This document shows, one piece after another, positions 42,979 through 51,386 of a DNA stretch of 64,000 nt. Source of the DNA: Marinobacter daepoensis DSM 16072 (GTDB lineage Bacteria > Pseudomonadota > Gammaproteobacteria > Pseudomonadales > Oleiphilaceae); NCBI RefSeq assembly GCF_000421165.1, contig NZ_ATWI01000011.1:124001-188000 (forward strand). The letters are read 5' to 3'. How positions within the stretch are numbered: the stretch's first letter is position 1; each line of letters starts with the position of its first letter. The notes beneath the pieces were generated by a model. The model ran no database searches. It saw only the letters and a program-made list of their open reading frames with translations, and was not told where the DNA came from. The translations under genes were made by a program, and so were the position numbers.

Positions 42979-44424
42979 TTAGCGAATGAAGAGTTTGTAC
43001 ACCAGTTGGTGTGCAGTGGTTCCATGAGGGGCGTACACATACTTGCCGCTGTTGAACTTCTGCTTGGTGAAGATCGCCCGGTGATGGGAAAACGTCAGGA
43101 AACCCTCTTTGCCGTGGTAATGACCCATCCCCGAGTCACCGATGCCGCCAAAAGGAAGATCATCCTGAGCCACATGCATCAGAGCATCGTTGATGCACAT
43201 GCCGCCAGACAGAGTGTTGTCTACGACCTGTTGCTGGTGCGAACGGTCGTAGCCGAAAAAGTAAAGGGCCAGCGGACGGGGGCGGTCGTTGATGTAGTGG
43301 ATGGCCCCCTCAAGGTCGTCATAGCTGATCACAGGAAGGATCGGGCCAAAAATCTCGTCCTGCATCACTTTCATGTCCGGAGTGGTATTCAGGACCAGAG
43401 TCAGGGGGATTTTTCTCGTGCCATCTTTCATGTTTTCGTTGGCGGGATTGATCTCCACCAGTTCAGCGCCCTTGGCACGGGCATCCTCAAGGTAGCTCTG
43501 CAGTCGCTCGTACTGCCGATCATTGATGATGGCGGTGTAGTCGTCGTTGTCCCGAAGGTTGGGGTACATTTCGGCAAACTGAGCCCGGAATTCATCCACG
43601 AACGCCTGTACCCGGTTGGTGGGGCAGAGTATGTAGTCAGGCGCAACGCAGGTTTGCCCGGCGTTGAATGCCTTGCCAAACGCAATCCGCTGCGCCGCGT
43701 CTTCCATGGGGACATCGGGTGACACAATCGCAGGTGATTTGCCGCCAAGCTCGAGGGTAACGGGTGTCAGGTTTTCTGCTGCAGCGCGCATCACCAGCTT
43801 GCCCACAGAGGTTGAGCCGGTAAAAAGCAGGTGATCAAACGGTCGTTGAGAAAAGTCAGCGGCCACATCTGCTTCACCCAGGATGACAGACACGAGATCC
43901 TCCGGGAACATGGACTCGATGATTTCCTTGAACAGGGCGGCAGTGTGGGGGGTGTATTCTGACATCTTGATCATGGTCCGGTTGCCTGCCGCGAGGGCGG
44001 CAACAAGCGGGCCGACGGCCAGGTAGAGCGGGTAGTTCCAGGGCACGATGACGCCCACGACGCCCTTGGGTTGGTAGCAGACTTTGTTGCTGGCGGGCTG
44101 AAACAGGATGGAGACGTGGCGCCGCGAGGGCTTCATCCAGTCACCGAGATGCTTGAGAGTGTAATTGATGCCCTGAATAGAGGGCATGACCTCGGCAATC
44201 AGGGATTCGTCCCGCGAGCGACAGCTGAAGTCCCGGTCAATGGCCTCAACCAGTTTGTCCTGATGAGCCAGGAGCGCGCGTTTTAACCGTTTCAGGTTTT
44301 CTTTCCGCTCGGTCAGAGACGGCATCGGATTATTTCGGAAGGCCTTCTTTTGCCCCTCAAATACCCGGTGTGTGTGTTGGATCTGCTTCTTGCTCTCGGT
44401 GAGCTGGACGACGGTGGCTGCCAT
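42979..44424 (-). CDS. Aldehyde dehydrogenase (coniferyl aldehyde dehydrogenase-like)
   Basis: A 481-residue NAD(P)-dependent enzyme oxidising aldehydes to acids. The catalytic Glu is in TLELGGKSPAIV and the catalytic Cys in FNAGQTCVAPDY; WNYPLYLAVGPL and MTDG-like C-terminal HGKEGFLTFSHHRAI are also present. The C-terminal tail with a hydrophobic stretch resembles the coniferyl-aldehyde/long-chain aldehyde branch. A GGGGGAG ribosome-binding site precedes the ATG. It heads a minus-strand group with the Tat lipoprotein and GMC genes and is divergent from a TetR gene, with a perfect palindrome between them. Confidence 0.9.
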   Translation of the reverse strand: MAATVVQLTESKKQIQHTHRVFEGQKKAFRNNPMPSLTERKENLKRLKRALLAHQDKLVEAIDRDFSCRSRDESLIAEVMPSIQGINYTLKHLGDWMKPSRRHVSILFQPASNKVCYQPKGVVGVIVPWNYPLYLAVGPLVAALAAGNRTMIKMSEYTPHTAALFKEIIESMFPEDLVSVILGEADVAADFSQRPFDHLLFTGSTSVGKLVMRAAAENLTPVTLELGGKSPAIVSPDVPMEDAAQRIAFGKAFNAGQTCVAPDYILCPTNRVQAFVDEFRAQFAEMYPNLRDNDDYTAIINDRQYERLQSYLEDARAKGAELVEINPANENMKDGTRKIPLTLVLNTTPDMKVMQDEIFGPILPVISYDDLEGAIHYINDRPRPLALYFFGYDRSHQQQVVDNTLSGGMCINDALMHVAQDDLPFGGIGDSGMGHYHGKEGFLTFSHHRAIFTKQKFNSGKYVYAPHGTTAHQLVYKLFIR

Positions 44425-44518
44425 GTTTGTCTCCCCCGTGACTGCCGGGTTGGCTCGCGCGGGCAGTCGGTTATTGTCGTTGGCCAGAATCTGTGCGATT
44501 TGCGCTTGAGGGTATTAT

Positions 44519-44534
44519 TAGAGTATATACTCTA
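44519..44534. promoter_or_regulatory. Perfect 16-bp palindrome, probable TetR operator
   Basis: TAGAGTATATACTCTA reads the same on both strands. It lies between the divergent aldehyde dehydrogenase (start 44424) and TetR (start 44599) genes, 95 and 65 bases from their starts, in the only AT-rich part of the gap. Symmetry, length and place fit the operator of the adjacent TetR protein controlling both directions. Confidence 0.65.
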
Positions 44535-44598
44535 GGCAGTCAAGAAGGCGGGATGGCTCTTTGGGCCATCTGTGACAGTGACAAAAACAAAGACCGGC

Positions 44599-45273
44599 AT
44601 GACGATGAAAACCAGAGACAAAATCCTGTTATCCAGCCTGGAGCTCTTTAACGAGAGGGGCGAGCGTAACATCACAACCAATCACATTGCCGCACATCTG
44701 GCCATATCGCCGGGTAACCTTTACTACCACTTCCGTAACAAGTCCGACATCATCTATGAGATCTTCCAGGCATACGAAAAACTGGTGGATTACTACCTGG
44801 AAATTCCTGAAAACCGGCCGATGACGCTTGATGATCTGGCGTTTTATCTTGAGTCGGTGTTCGATGGCCTCTGGAGTTATCGGTTTTTCCACCGGGACCT
44901 GGAGTACCTGCTCGACAGTGATCTCCGGTTGCGTCGGGATTATCGGGAGTTTACTAATCGGTGTCTGGCGGCCATTGACCGGATATTCGGGAAATTGGCC
45001 GAGGCCGGAATTGTCCAGGCTCAGCCGGATGATCTCCGCTCGGCCATGTCCCTGAATGTCTGGCTGGTGATTACCAACTGGATGGCCTTCCTGAAAACCG
45101 CGCATGCCTCGGAGGAACCGTCAGGGCTGTCACTCGGGGAGTTGAAGCAGGGGATCTATCAGGTGCTCACTCTGGAAGTGCCGTATGTTACGCCGGAGTA
45201 TCGGGATCGTGTGCTGGCCCTGAGGGAAAAGTACCGGCCAACATTACCCGAGACGGGTGTCGTTGACGGTTGA
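44599..45273 (+). CDS. TetR family regulator of the aldehyde/alcohol oxidation genes
   Basis: A 224-residue regulator. The N-terminal helix-turn-helix reads TRDKILLSSLELFNERGERN, then ITTNHIAAHLAISPGNLYYHFRNKSDIIYEIF. The C-terminal domain, with LDDLAFYLESVFDGLWSYRFFHRDLEYLL, resembles the TetR_C branch found beside fatty-acid or aldehyde genes in marine bacteria. Four starts in frame are possible (GTG 44572, GTG 44578, ATG 44599, ATG 44605) and none has a clear ribosome-binding site; 44599 is chosen. Divergence from the aldehyde dehydrogenase and the shared palindrome argue that it regulates that locus. Confidence 0.85.
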   Translation: MTMKTRDKILLSSLELFNERGERNITTNHIAAHLAISPGNLYYHFRNKSDIIYEIFQAYEKLVDYYLEIPENRPMTLDDLAFYLESVFDGLWSYRFFHRDLEYLLDSDLRLRRDYREFTNRCLAAIDRIFGKLAEAGIVQAQPDDLRSAMSLNVWLVITNWMAFLKTAHASEEPSGLSLGELKQGIYQVLTLEVPYVTPEYRDRVLALREKYRPTLPETGVVDG

Positions 45274-45305
45274 TATACAAGATGGTCAGAAAGTGGCCGG
45301 GGTGT

Positions 45306-45332
45306 GAACTTTTTTCCGCACCGTTGGTCCTA
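45306..45332 (+). promoter_or_regulatory. Sigma-E/AlgU-type promoter of predicted sRNA
   Basis: GAACTT (45306-45311), a spacer of exactly 16 bases, then TCCTA (45328-45332) matches the extracytoplasmic sigma factor consensus GAACTT-N16/17-TCnnA of Pseudomonas AlgU and E. coli RpoE. Transcription would begin at about 45338-45341, giving an RNA of about 133 bases up to the terminator. It lies downstream of a TetR stop codon with no coding gene after it on this strand. Confidence 0.6.
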
Positions 45333-45339
45333 TTTTCTG

Positions 45340-45473
45340 ACGCCGGGAACGGGATGCCCTTCGCGTCTCCTGAGTGAATTCTCAGGTTTTCGTTCTCTGT
45401 TTACGCAGAGACCTCTTGTACGTCGCAAACCCTGACGTTTTTACCGGCCTGTTCTTTCAGGCCGGTTTTTTTT
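45340..45473 (+). ncRNA. Predicted small RNA, ErsA/Spot 42 class by position
   Basis: The gap between the TetR gene and convergent engB holds what looks like a complete sRNA gene. Hairpins in order: CCTGAG/CTCAGG (45369-45386), TCTCTG/CAGAGA (45394-45411), a weak ACGTC/GACGT (45420-45438), and a strong rho-independent terminator (45443-45473). Predicted length is about 130 bases. In E. coli Spot 42 lies beside engB (yihA) and convergent to it; in P. aeruginosa the AlgU-dependent ErsA, 132 bases, lies in the same place next to the engB homologue. The promoter type, length and place here all agree. The 5' end is approximate, and I cannot align it to ErsA from memory. Confidence 0.6.
45443..45473 (+). 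terminator. Intrinsic terminator of predicted sRNA
   Basis: ACCGGCCTG (45443-45451) pairs with CAGGCCGGT (45458-45466) around a 6-base loop and is followed by eight T residues in total. A strong Hfq-type sRNA terminator, ending only 4 bases before the engB stop codon on the other strand. Confidence 0.9.
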
Positions 45474-45477
45474 GCGT

Positions 45478-46116
45478 CTATGTCAGCTCCGGTTCCGGGG
45501 CTTCCAGCCATTGCGTCAAGGCGTCCCTGCACTCGTCCACTCCGCGCTTGGACGTGGCGGAGAACATAATCAGGTGCTCCACGCACTGGTATTCCTTCAG
45601 TTCCTTTGCGATGCCGAGCATGGCTGTTTTGGCCTGGCCGAATTTCAGTTTGTCGGCCTTGGTGGCGAGGATCATCAGGGGCAGGTGGTTATGCTCGCAC
45701 CATTCCACCATCATTTGGTCGAAGTCGGTGAGTGGGTGCCGGATGTCCATGACCAGAACCAGGCCTCGGAGGCAGCGGCGGTCGTTCAGGTAATGCCCGA
45801 GGTGTTGTTGCCAGTCATCTTTCATGTCTCTGGATACTTTGGCGTAACCGTAACCAGGCAGGTCCACCAGACGGGCATGTTCCCGGTTGAGGCTGAAGAA
45901 GTTGATCAGCCGGGTCCGGCCCGGAGTTTTGCTGGTTCTGGCCAGCTTGCCGTTTGCGGTAATGGCATTGAGGGCGCTGGACTTGCCGGCGTTGGAGCGG
46001 CCGGCAAAGGCGACTTCGGCGCCATGATCGGGCGGGCACTCGTTCAGTTTCGAGGCGCTGATCATAAACCGGGCGCTGTTGAAAGAGAGGCTTTTTTGAG
46101 TCAGATCAGGGTCCAC
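45478..46116 (-). CDS. engB: Ribosome biogenesis GTP-binding protein EngB (YihA/YsxC)
   Basis: A 212-residue TRAFAC GTPase needed for 50S subunit assembly. G1 is GRSNAGKSSALNA, G2 lies in TPGRTRLINFF, G3 is DLPGYGYAKVS, G4 TKADKL and G5 SATSKRG. A GTG at 46116 gives the family length; the domain itself starts about 20 residues in. It is divergent from cytochrome c4 and convergent with the predicted sRNA, the same neighbourhood I recall in Pseudomonas. Confidence 0.94.
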   Translation of the reverse strand: MDPDLTQKSLSFNSARFMISASKLNECPPDHGAEVAFAGRSNAGKSSALNAITANGKLARTSKTPGRTRLINFFSLNREHARLVDLPGYGYAKVSRDMKDDWQQHLGHYLNDRRCLRGLVLVMDIRHPLTDFDQMMVEWCEHNHLPLMILATKADKLKFGQAKTAMLGIAKELKEYQCVEHLIMFSATSKRGVDECRDALTQWLEAPEPELT

Positions 46117-46159
46117 GACAGTTGGCGTTCCTTTGGATTTCAGTTATCGGCGATTAATG

Positions 46160-46165
46160 TATAAT
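46160..46165 (+). promoter_or_regulatory. Candidate -10 element of cytochrome c4 promoter
   Basis: TATAAT stands alone in the engB-cytochrome c4 gap. The only -35-like hexamers (TTGGAT at 46133, TTTCAG at 46138) are off in spacing or sequence. If used, the leader to the ATG at 46298 would be about 125 bases. Confidence 0.4.
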
Positions 46166-46297
46166 GCTACACCAATTTCCGGCGGGACGCCTCGCGTTGC
46201 CGCTGTCAGCCCCGGTTATGCACCTGACGACTCAGTGCCTGCCGGCTGCATAACGAAAATACTTTCAAGATGCAAAGATGAGAGAAGCGGAGCGAGC

Positions 46298-46906
46298 ATG
46301 AAAAGACTGATCGCAGGAGTTGTTCTCGGAGTTGGCCTTACAGCACTGGCTCACGGGGCAGGGGATCCGGCAGCGGGTGAACAGAACGCGGTAGTATGTG
46401 CGGGCTGTCATGGCCAGGGTGGTGGCAAGCCTATTATGGCAGTGTATCCGAAGCTGTCTGGCCTGGGTGAGAAGTATCTGTATAACCAGCTGGTGGATAT
46501 CAAGTCCGGGGATCGTCCGGTTCCTGAGATGACGGGCATGCTGAGCGCAATGTCCGACCAGGATCTCCAGAACCTGGCAGCCTATTTTAACAGCCAGAAC
46601 ATGGTGGTTAGTCAGGCTAACCCGGATCTGGTTGAGCAGGGGCAGGCGCTTTACCGTGGTGGCAACATGGCGTCCGGCGTTCCGGCGTGTGCGGGCTGTC
46701 ATAACCCGAAAGGCATCGGTAACGAGCCGGCAGGTTACCCGGCTCTGGGTGGCCAGACCGCCGATTATCTGGTCAAGCAGCTGAAGGCATACCGTGCCGG
46801 TGAGCGCGCGACCGGATCAAATGCCAGTATCATGATGGATGTTGCTTCCAAGCTGACAGACGCAGAAATTGAAGCGGTTGCCAGTTATGTATCTGGCCTG
46901 AACTGA
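46298..46906 (+). CDS. Dihaem cytochrome c4
   Basis: A 202-residue periplasmic protein with signal peptide (1-20, ending ALAHG) and two class I cytochrome c domains. Haem motifs are CAGCH at 34-38 and CAGCH at 131-135, each followed by a distal Met (MLSAM region and SIMMDVASKL). Cytochrome c4 passes electrons to terminal oxidases, mainly cbb3 type. The frame extends upstream to 46133, but only the ATG at 46298 starts a signal peptide. dsbA follows after an intrinsic terminator. Confidence 0.93.
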   Translation: MKRLIAGVVLGVGLTALAHGAGDPAAGEQNAVVCAGCHGQGGGKPIMAVYPKLSGLGEKYLYNQLVDIKSGDRPVPEMTGMLSAMSDQDLQNLAAYFNSQNMVVSQANPDLVEQGQALYRGGNMASGVPACAGCHNPKGIGNEPAGYPALGGQTADYLVKQLKAYRAGERATGSNASIMMDVASKLTDAEIEAVASYVSGLN

Positions 46907-46934
46907 TCAGCGGTCAGCCAGTACATCCTGAATT

Positions 46935-46960
46935 AAAAACCCCGCCCTGGCGGGGTTTTT
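46935..46960 (+). terminator. Intrinsic terminator after cytochrome c4
   Basis: AAAAACCCCG pairs with CGGGGTTTTT around CCCTGG, giving a classic terminator that could work in both directions. It lies 28 bases after the stop codon. Confidence 0.9.
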
Positions 46961-47017
46961 AGTCTCTGGAAGGTGAAGACCTAACCGTTCGGTAACGCTT
47001 TCCTGACTGGCTCTGGT

Positions 47018-47044
47018 GGAACTTTTTCGTTGTGCTGGGTCATA
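47018..47044 (+). promoter_or_regulatory. Weak sigma-E-like promoter candidate upstream of dsbA
   Basis: GGAACTT (47018-47024), 15 bases, then TCATA (47040-47044). The -35 fits the RpoE/AlgU consensus, but the spacer is one base short. It ends 37 bases before the dsbA start. Confidence 0.3.
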
Positions 47045-47081
47045 ATCCCTTTAAAATTCATTGATGGCTCGGAGATTCCCG

Positions 47082-47720
47082 ATGATCAGAACCTTTACCT
47101 CTTCCGCCGTTCTGGCGATTTCAATGTTATCTGCAGCTTCTGTGGCGCAGGCTCAGCCCTGGGTTGCGGGTGAGCATTACCGGGTGCTGGATAATCCGGT
47201 GAGAACTGCCGCTGACGAGGGCGTCGAAGTGGCAGAGGTGTTCTGGTATGGCTGTCCCCACTGTTACACGTTTAAGCCGTTGGCTGAGGCGTGGGAAGAG
47301 AATGCTCCTGAGTACATTAACTATGTCCGGTTACCGGCGGCGCTGGGGCGGAGCTGGGAGCCTCATGCCTATGCTTTTTATGCCCTGGAGGCAATGGGAG
47401 AGCTGGACAAGGTGCACGATGCTCTGTTCGATGCCCTGGCTGGTGAGCGCCGCCCGCTGAACAGCCCGGAAGCTCTGGCTGACTTTGTGTCCGGGTATGG
47501 AGTGGATGCCGAGCAGTTCCTCAAGAATTACAACAGCTTTGGTGTTCGCGCACGGGTCCAGCAGGCCCAGTCCAAAATCCGCGGTGCGCGCATTACCGGG
47601 ACACCGGCTATGCTGGTTGATGGAAAGTATGTGGTGAGCGCCTCAACGGCGGGTAGTCATGAAAACGTTCTGAAGCTCGTTGAGTACCTGGCTGAGAAGG
47701 AGCGTGATGGTTCCGAGTAA
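47082..47720 (+). CDS. dsbA: Thiol:disulfide interchange protein DsbA
   Basis: A 212-residue periplasmic oxidoreductase that introduces disulfide bonds. Signal peptide 1-25 (SVAQAQ), thioredoxin fold with the active site CPHC (58-61) in EVFWYGCPHCYTF, and the cis-Pro loop ITGTPAMLVDGKYVV. The ATG at 47082 with GGAG upstream is used. Cytochrome c4 needs an oxidising periplasm for maturation, and the cc4-dsbA neighbourhood is conserved in Pseudomonas as I recall. Confidence 0.94.
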   Translation: MIRTFTSSAVLAISMLSAASVAQAQPWVAGEHYRVLDNPVRTAADEGVEVAEVFWYGCPHCYTFKPLAEAWEENAPEYINYVRLPAALGRSWEPHAYAFYALEAMGELDKVHDALFDALAGERRPLNSPEALADFVSGYGVDAEQFLKNYNSFGVRARVQQAQSKIRGARITGTPAMLVDGKYVVSASTAGSHENVLKLVEYLAEKERDGSE

Positions 47721-47774
47721 GTCATGGGTGCCGGAGCCGGTGCTTTAAGAGGGATACCAGGATAGTGGCTGACA

Positions 47775-48635
47775 ATGTATAAGCGACTCCGTAACCAGAT
47801 CGGTGGTATTCTCGGGAATCAGCAAGGCCCCCGGGGGGCCTGTTCCGGCAGTGAACATGTGCCGGATTTTCAGGCCCACCGGCACATTCGTCTGCTAACG
47901 TTCAATATTCAGGTGGGTATCAACACCTCTTCCTACCACCACTACCTGACCCGAAGTTGGCAGCACTTTCTGCCCAACCGCCGTCGATACGACAATCTTG
48001 ACCGGATTGCCTCTCTGCTGAGCCAGTACGATGTAGTCGCCCTGCAGGAGTGTGATGGTGGAAGCTTGCGCAGTGGCTATATCAATCAGGTGCAGTACCT
48101 TGCCGAAGCCGCCGGTATCCCCTATTGGTATCAGCAGTTAAATCGCAATCTTGGCCAGATAGCTCAGCACAGTAATGGGTTGCTGAGCCGTTTTCGCCCG
48201 CTGGATGTGACTGAGCACAAGCTGCCTGGGCTAATCCCGGGGCGCGGAGCCATCATTGCCCGTTATGGAATGAAAGAAGATCCCTTGGTGCTGGTGCTGA
48301 TGCACCTGTCACTGAGCAAGTCGGCCCAGCAGAAGCAGCTTGGGTTTGTTCGGGAGTTGATCGCCGATTACCGCCATGTTGTCTTGATGGGGGACATGAA
48401 CGCCCATGCGGAACAGTTGCTGACACAGACGCCATTGCGAGAAACCGATCTTATTCCATTGCCTGCAACGGCTCACAGCTTCCCTAGCTGGCGGCCAGAG
48501 CGTGCTCTTGATCACATTCTGGTCAGTCCGTCCCTTGAAATCCGGCGTTCGGAAGTGGTGAGTTACCCGGTTTCAGACCACTTGCCTATTGCGATGGACG
48601 TCGCTCTGCCGAGAGGCTATCTGGAGACCTTCTGA
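47775..48635 (+). CDS. Endonuclease/exonuclease/phosphatase (EEP) family protein
   Basis: A 286-residue metal-dependent phosphodiesterase fold: LLTFNIQVG (Asn of the metal site), VVALQECDGG (catalytic Glu), VLMGDMNAHAEQLL (Asp/Asn), ALDHILVSP and SDHLPIAMD (final His). The fold serves DNases, sphingomyelinases and lipid or inositol phosphatases; the substrate cannot be told here. No signal peptide. It follows dsbA by 54 bases, the order also known in Pseudomonas. Confidence 0.87.
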   Translation: MYKRLRNQIGGILGNQQGPRGACSGSEHVPDFQAHRHIRLLTFNIQVGINTSSYHHYLTRSWQHFLPNRRRYDNLDRIASLLSQYDVVALQECDGGSLRSGYINQVQYLAEAAGIPYWYQQLNRNLGQIAQHSNGLLSRFRPLDVTEHKLPGLIPGRGAIIARYGMKEDPLVLVLMHLSLSKSAQQKQLGFVRELIADYRHVVLMGDMNAHAEQLLTQTPLRETDLIPLPATAHSFPSWRPERALDHILVSPSLEIRRSEVVSYPVSDHLPIAMDVALPRGYLETF

Positions 48636-48654
48636 GGGGTGTTTGAACAGGCAC

Positions 48655-48686
48655 AAAAAAACCCGGCCTGAAAGCCGGGTTTTTTT
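48655..48686. terminator. Bidirectional terminator between EEP gene and rpmG
   Basis: CCCGGC (48662-48667) and GCCGGG (48674-48679) form the stem, with seven A before and seven T after it, so U-runs exist on both strands. It ends the convergent EEP and rpmBG transcripts. Confidence 0.93.
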
Positions 48687-48702
48687 GTGGAGGCGGGATC
48701 AA

Positions 48703-48858
48703 TTACTTGATCTTGGCTTCCTTGTACGCAACGTGCTTACGGACAACCGGATCGTACTTCTTGATCTCGATTTTTTCCGGGGTGTTACGCTTGTTCTTGT
48801 TGGTCGTGTAGAAGTGACCAGTGCCTGCTGAAGATACCAGCTTGATTTTCTCGCGCAT
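48703..48858 (-). CDS. rpmG: 50S ribosomal protein L33
   Basis: A 51-residue basic protein beginning [19 protein letters not shown] and continuing with [18 protein letters not shown] and [14 protein letters not shown]. It lacks the two zinc-binding CxxC pairs, so it is the zinc-independent (C-minus) form. It follows rpmB by 11 bases; the two share one transcript. Too short for routine ORF cut-offs. Confidence 0.97.
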   Translation of the reverse strand: MREKIKLVSSAGTGHFYTTNKNKRNTPEKIEIKKYDPVVRKHVAYKEAKIK

Positions 48859-48869
48859 GATGCGGCTCC

Positions 48870-49106
48870 TTAAACTTTCTCGCCGCGGGCACGAAGATCG
48901 GCCAGCACAGCGTCAATGCCTTTTTTGTCGATGATGCGCATGCCCTTGGTGGAAACGCGCAGCTTCACGAAGCGTTTCTCGGACTCAACCCAGAAACGGT
49001 GGTTCTGCAGATTCGGCAGAAAACGACGACGAGTGTGGTTCATCGCGTGGGAAACATTGTTACCGGTAACCGGACGCTTACCGGTAACCTGACAAACTCT
49101 GGACAT
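48870..49106 (-). CDS. rpmB: 50S ribosomal protein L28
   Basis: A 78-residue protein beginning [20 protein letters not shown], with [20 protein letters not shown] and a C-terminal [12 protein letters not shown], all standard for L28. The ATG at 49106 is used; the seven upstream codons to 49127 have no family support. First gene of rpmB-rpmG. Confidence 0.97.
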   Translation of the reverse strand: MSRVCQVTGKRPVTGNNVSHAMNHTRRRFLPNLQNHRFWVESEKRFVKLRVSTKGMRIIDKKGIDAVLADLRARGEKV

Positions 49107-49248
49107 ACTTGCCTCCGACCTGAGCAATGGTCTCTGTAATACGAATTCGTTTTAAATGCGTCTCTGGTTGCTCCGGAGCCATACCTGCTGCCGGTTTGCG
49201 CTTCTGAAACAGAACGCTGCTCGCCAGACGCCGCCAGAAAGGGACGCT

Positions 49249-49277
49249 TTTATACCAGAACTGATGGCCCAACGCAA
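49249..49277 (-). promoter_or_regulatory. Sigma-70 promoter of rpmB-rpmG
   Basis: On the minus strand TTGCGT (49272-49277), a 17-base spacer and TATAAA (49249-49254), with an A/T-rich stretch just upstream. Transcription from about 49242 would leave a leader of roughly 135 bases before rpmB. Confidence 0.55.
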
Positions 49278-49325
49278 AAAATTGTTGGGAATTTGGCCAG
49301 TTTCGGGGCGACGTTCTTCACCAGA

Positions 49326-50000
49326 CTACATCAATCCACGTTCAGCCAGGGATATTACCTCACCGTGGCCAATAACCATATGGTCAAGAACCCTGATGTC
49401 GACCAGGCCGAGCGCTTCTTTCAGCCGTCGGGTGAGTGTGACGTCTGCAGCGCTGGGCTCGGCGACCCCGGAAGGGTGATTGTGTGCGAAAATAACGGCC
49501 GCGGCGTTGTCTTCCAGTGCCTGGCGAACGACTTCCCTTGGGTAGACGGCTGCCCCGTCAATGGTGCCTCGGAACAGTTCACGGTATTGAATGATTCGAT
49601 GGCGATTGTCCAGAAACAGGCCGGCGAAGACTTCGTGAGGGTAAGTGCCGAGCCGGCTGGTCAGGTAGCGGCGGGTGTCTTCAGGGGAGCGCAGGGGGTC
49701 TCCCTGCCGGAGCGGTTCCTCCGTGACCCGTCGGGCCATTTCCATGGCGGCCTGCACCTGAGCATACTTGGCGGTTCCCAGGCCTTTGACCTGGCAGAAC
49801 TGCCGCCGCGAGGCGGTCATCAGGCCGCGAAGGCCGGAAAACTCGGTTAGCAGATGTCGGGCCAGCGCCATGACGGGCATGCCGGTGGTGCCGGTGCGCA
49901 GAAAAATGGCCAGAAGTTCTGAATCAGACAGGGATTCGGGGCCGTGAGTGAGCAGTCGCTCACGCGGGCGCTCGTCGGTTGGCCAGTGGCTGGAGGTCAT
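49326..50000 (-). CDS. radC: RadC family protein (JAB/MPN domain)
   Basis: A 224-residue protein. The N-terminal UPF0758 helix-hairpin-helix region has [14 protein letters not shown] and [17 protein letters not shown]. The C-terminal JAB1/MPN metalloprotease-like domain has the metal motif [14 protein letters not shown]. Despite its name, a role in DNA repair was withdrawn in E. coli and the function is unresolved. Divergent from coaBC; neighbours rpmBG and coaBC are conserved in Pseudomonas as I recall. Confidence 0.92.
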   Translation of the reverse strand: MTSSHWPTDERPRERLLTHGPESLSDSELLAIFLRTGTTGMPVMALARHLLTEFSGLRGLMTASRRQFCQVKGLGTAKYAQVQAAMEMARRVTEEPLRQGDPLRSPEDTRRYLTSRLGTYPHEVFAGLFLDNRHRIIQYRELFRGTIDGAAVYPREVVRQALEDNAAAVIFAHNHPSGVAEPSAADVTLTRRLKEALGLVDIRVLDHMVIGHGEVISLAERGLM

Positions 50001-50174
50001 TTGGGCTTCCTTGCAGTCGTGGGTTTGGATGCTTCCTGCATCGGGTTCTCGAAATTACAAAGGTTACTCCAAAAGGTAACATTTGGTAAACGAACAGGTC
50101 GCCCTGCAGGCTGCCCGCCATCGCTCAGCGTGCTATCTTATAACTCTTTCATTTCACGGGATTACGGAGCCCGC

Positions 50175-51386
50175 ATGACCGCCAAGCGAGTATTGTTGGG
50201 AATAACCGGTGGTATTGCCGCCTATAAGAGTGCGGAGCTGGTCAGGTTGTTGAAGAAGGCCGGCCATGAAGTGCGGGTTGTGATGACGGCCGGGGCTGAA
50301 GCCTTTATTACGCCACTGACGTTTCAGGCTCTTAGTGGGGAGCCGGTGCGTACCTCTCTGCTGGACCCGGAAGCAGAGGCCGGGATGGGGCACATTGAAC
50401 TGGCGAAGTGGGCGGATCAGGTGGTGATCGCGCCGGCGACGGCTGACTTCATGGCCCGGTTGGCCCATGGTTTGGCGGATGATCTGTTGACGACGGTTTG
50501 TTGTGCGACAGACGCGCCAATTGCGGTTGCACCGGCCATGAATCAGGCCATGTGGAGGAATTTCCGGACTCAGCGGAACCTGGCGCTGCTTTCAGAAGAC
50601 CCGCAGATTACGATCTGGGGGCCGGATCAGGGTGAGCAGGCATGCGGTGATACCGGCCCGGGTCGCATGCTGGAGCCGGAACAACTGGTCGGGCGACTGG
50701 AGGCCAGGCAGGAAAGCCCTTCAGGACTGCTGGCGGGACGTCGCGTGGTTGTGACTGCCGGGCCTACCCGGGAACCGATAGACCCTGTGCGCTACATTAC
50801 GAACCACAGCTCCGGCAAGATGGGATACGCGATTGCGGCGGCCGCCGCGGCAGCGGGAGCCTCGGTGGTTCTGGTCAGCGGCCCTGTCAGCCTGGCGGTT
50901 CCCCCCGGCGTTGATGTCAGGCCAGTCTGCACGGCGCAGGAAATGCTGGAGGCATCGAGCCGGGCCGTGGATGAAGGGTGTGATATTTTTGTGGCCACCG
51001 CCGCCGTTGCAGATTACCGACCAGAAGCCTTTGTCAGTCAGAAGATCAAAAAATCCAGTGACAGTATGAATCTTTCACTGGTGCGGAATCCGGACACGCT
51101 GGCAACCATTGCCGCGCGGACTGATGCGCCGTTTACGGTTGGCTTTGCCGCAGAAACACGAGATGTGGCGCGGTATGCAACAGACAAGATGATGCGTAAG
51201 AAACTCAAGATGATTGTTGCCAATGATGTGTCCGTTCCCGGACTCGGTTTTAGCAGCGACAGGAACGCGGTCACGGTATTCTGGCCCGAGGGCACCGAAT
51301 CAATTGGCCCTGACAGTAAACAGGCGATTGCCGCCCGTCTGGTGGCGTTGATTGCAGATCACAGCAGCAGGATTGATCAGGTATGA
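50175..51386 (+). CDS. coaBC: Bifunctional phosphopantothenoylcysteine decarboxylase/synthetase CoaBC
   Basis: A 403-residue fusion enzyme for two CoA steps. The N-terminal CoaC flavoprotein domain (1-185) has [37 protein letters not shown] with the catalytic His, and PAMNQAMW. The C-terminal CoaB domain (190-400) has [37 protein letters not shown] and KIKK. The ATG at 50175 fits the family; the open frame back to 49944 crosses radC's start. The dut start overlaps the stop (ATGA), so both are coupled. Confidence 0.95.
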   Translation: MTAKRVLLGITGGIAAYKSAELVRLLKKAGHEVRVVMTAGAEAFITPLTFQALSGEPVRTSLLDPEAEAGMGHIELAKWADQVVIAPATADFMARLAHGLADDLLTTVCCATDAPIAVAPAMNQAMWRNFRTQRNLALLSEDPQITIWGPDQGEQACGDTGPGRMLEPEQLVGRLEARQESPSGLLAGRRVVVTAGPTREPIDPVRYITNHSSGKMGYAIAAAAAAAGASVVLVSGPVSLAVPPGVDVRPVCTAQEMLEASSRAVDEGCDIFVATAAVADYRPEAFVSQKIKKSSDSMNLSLVRNPDTLATIAARTDAPFTVGFAAETRDVARYATDKMMRKKLKMIVANDVSVPGLGFSSDRNAVTVFWPEGTESIGPDSKQAIAARLVALIADHSSRIDQV

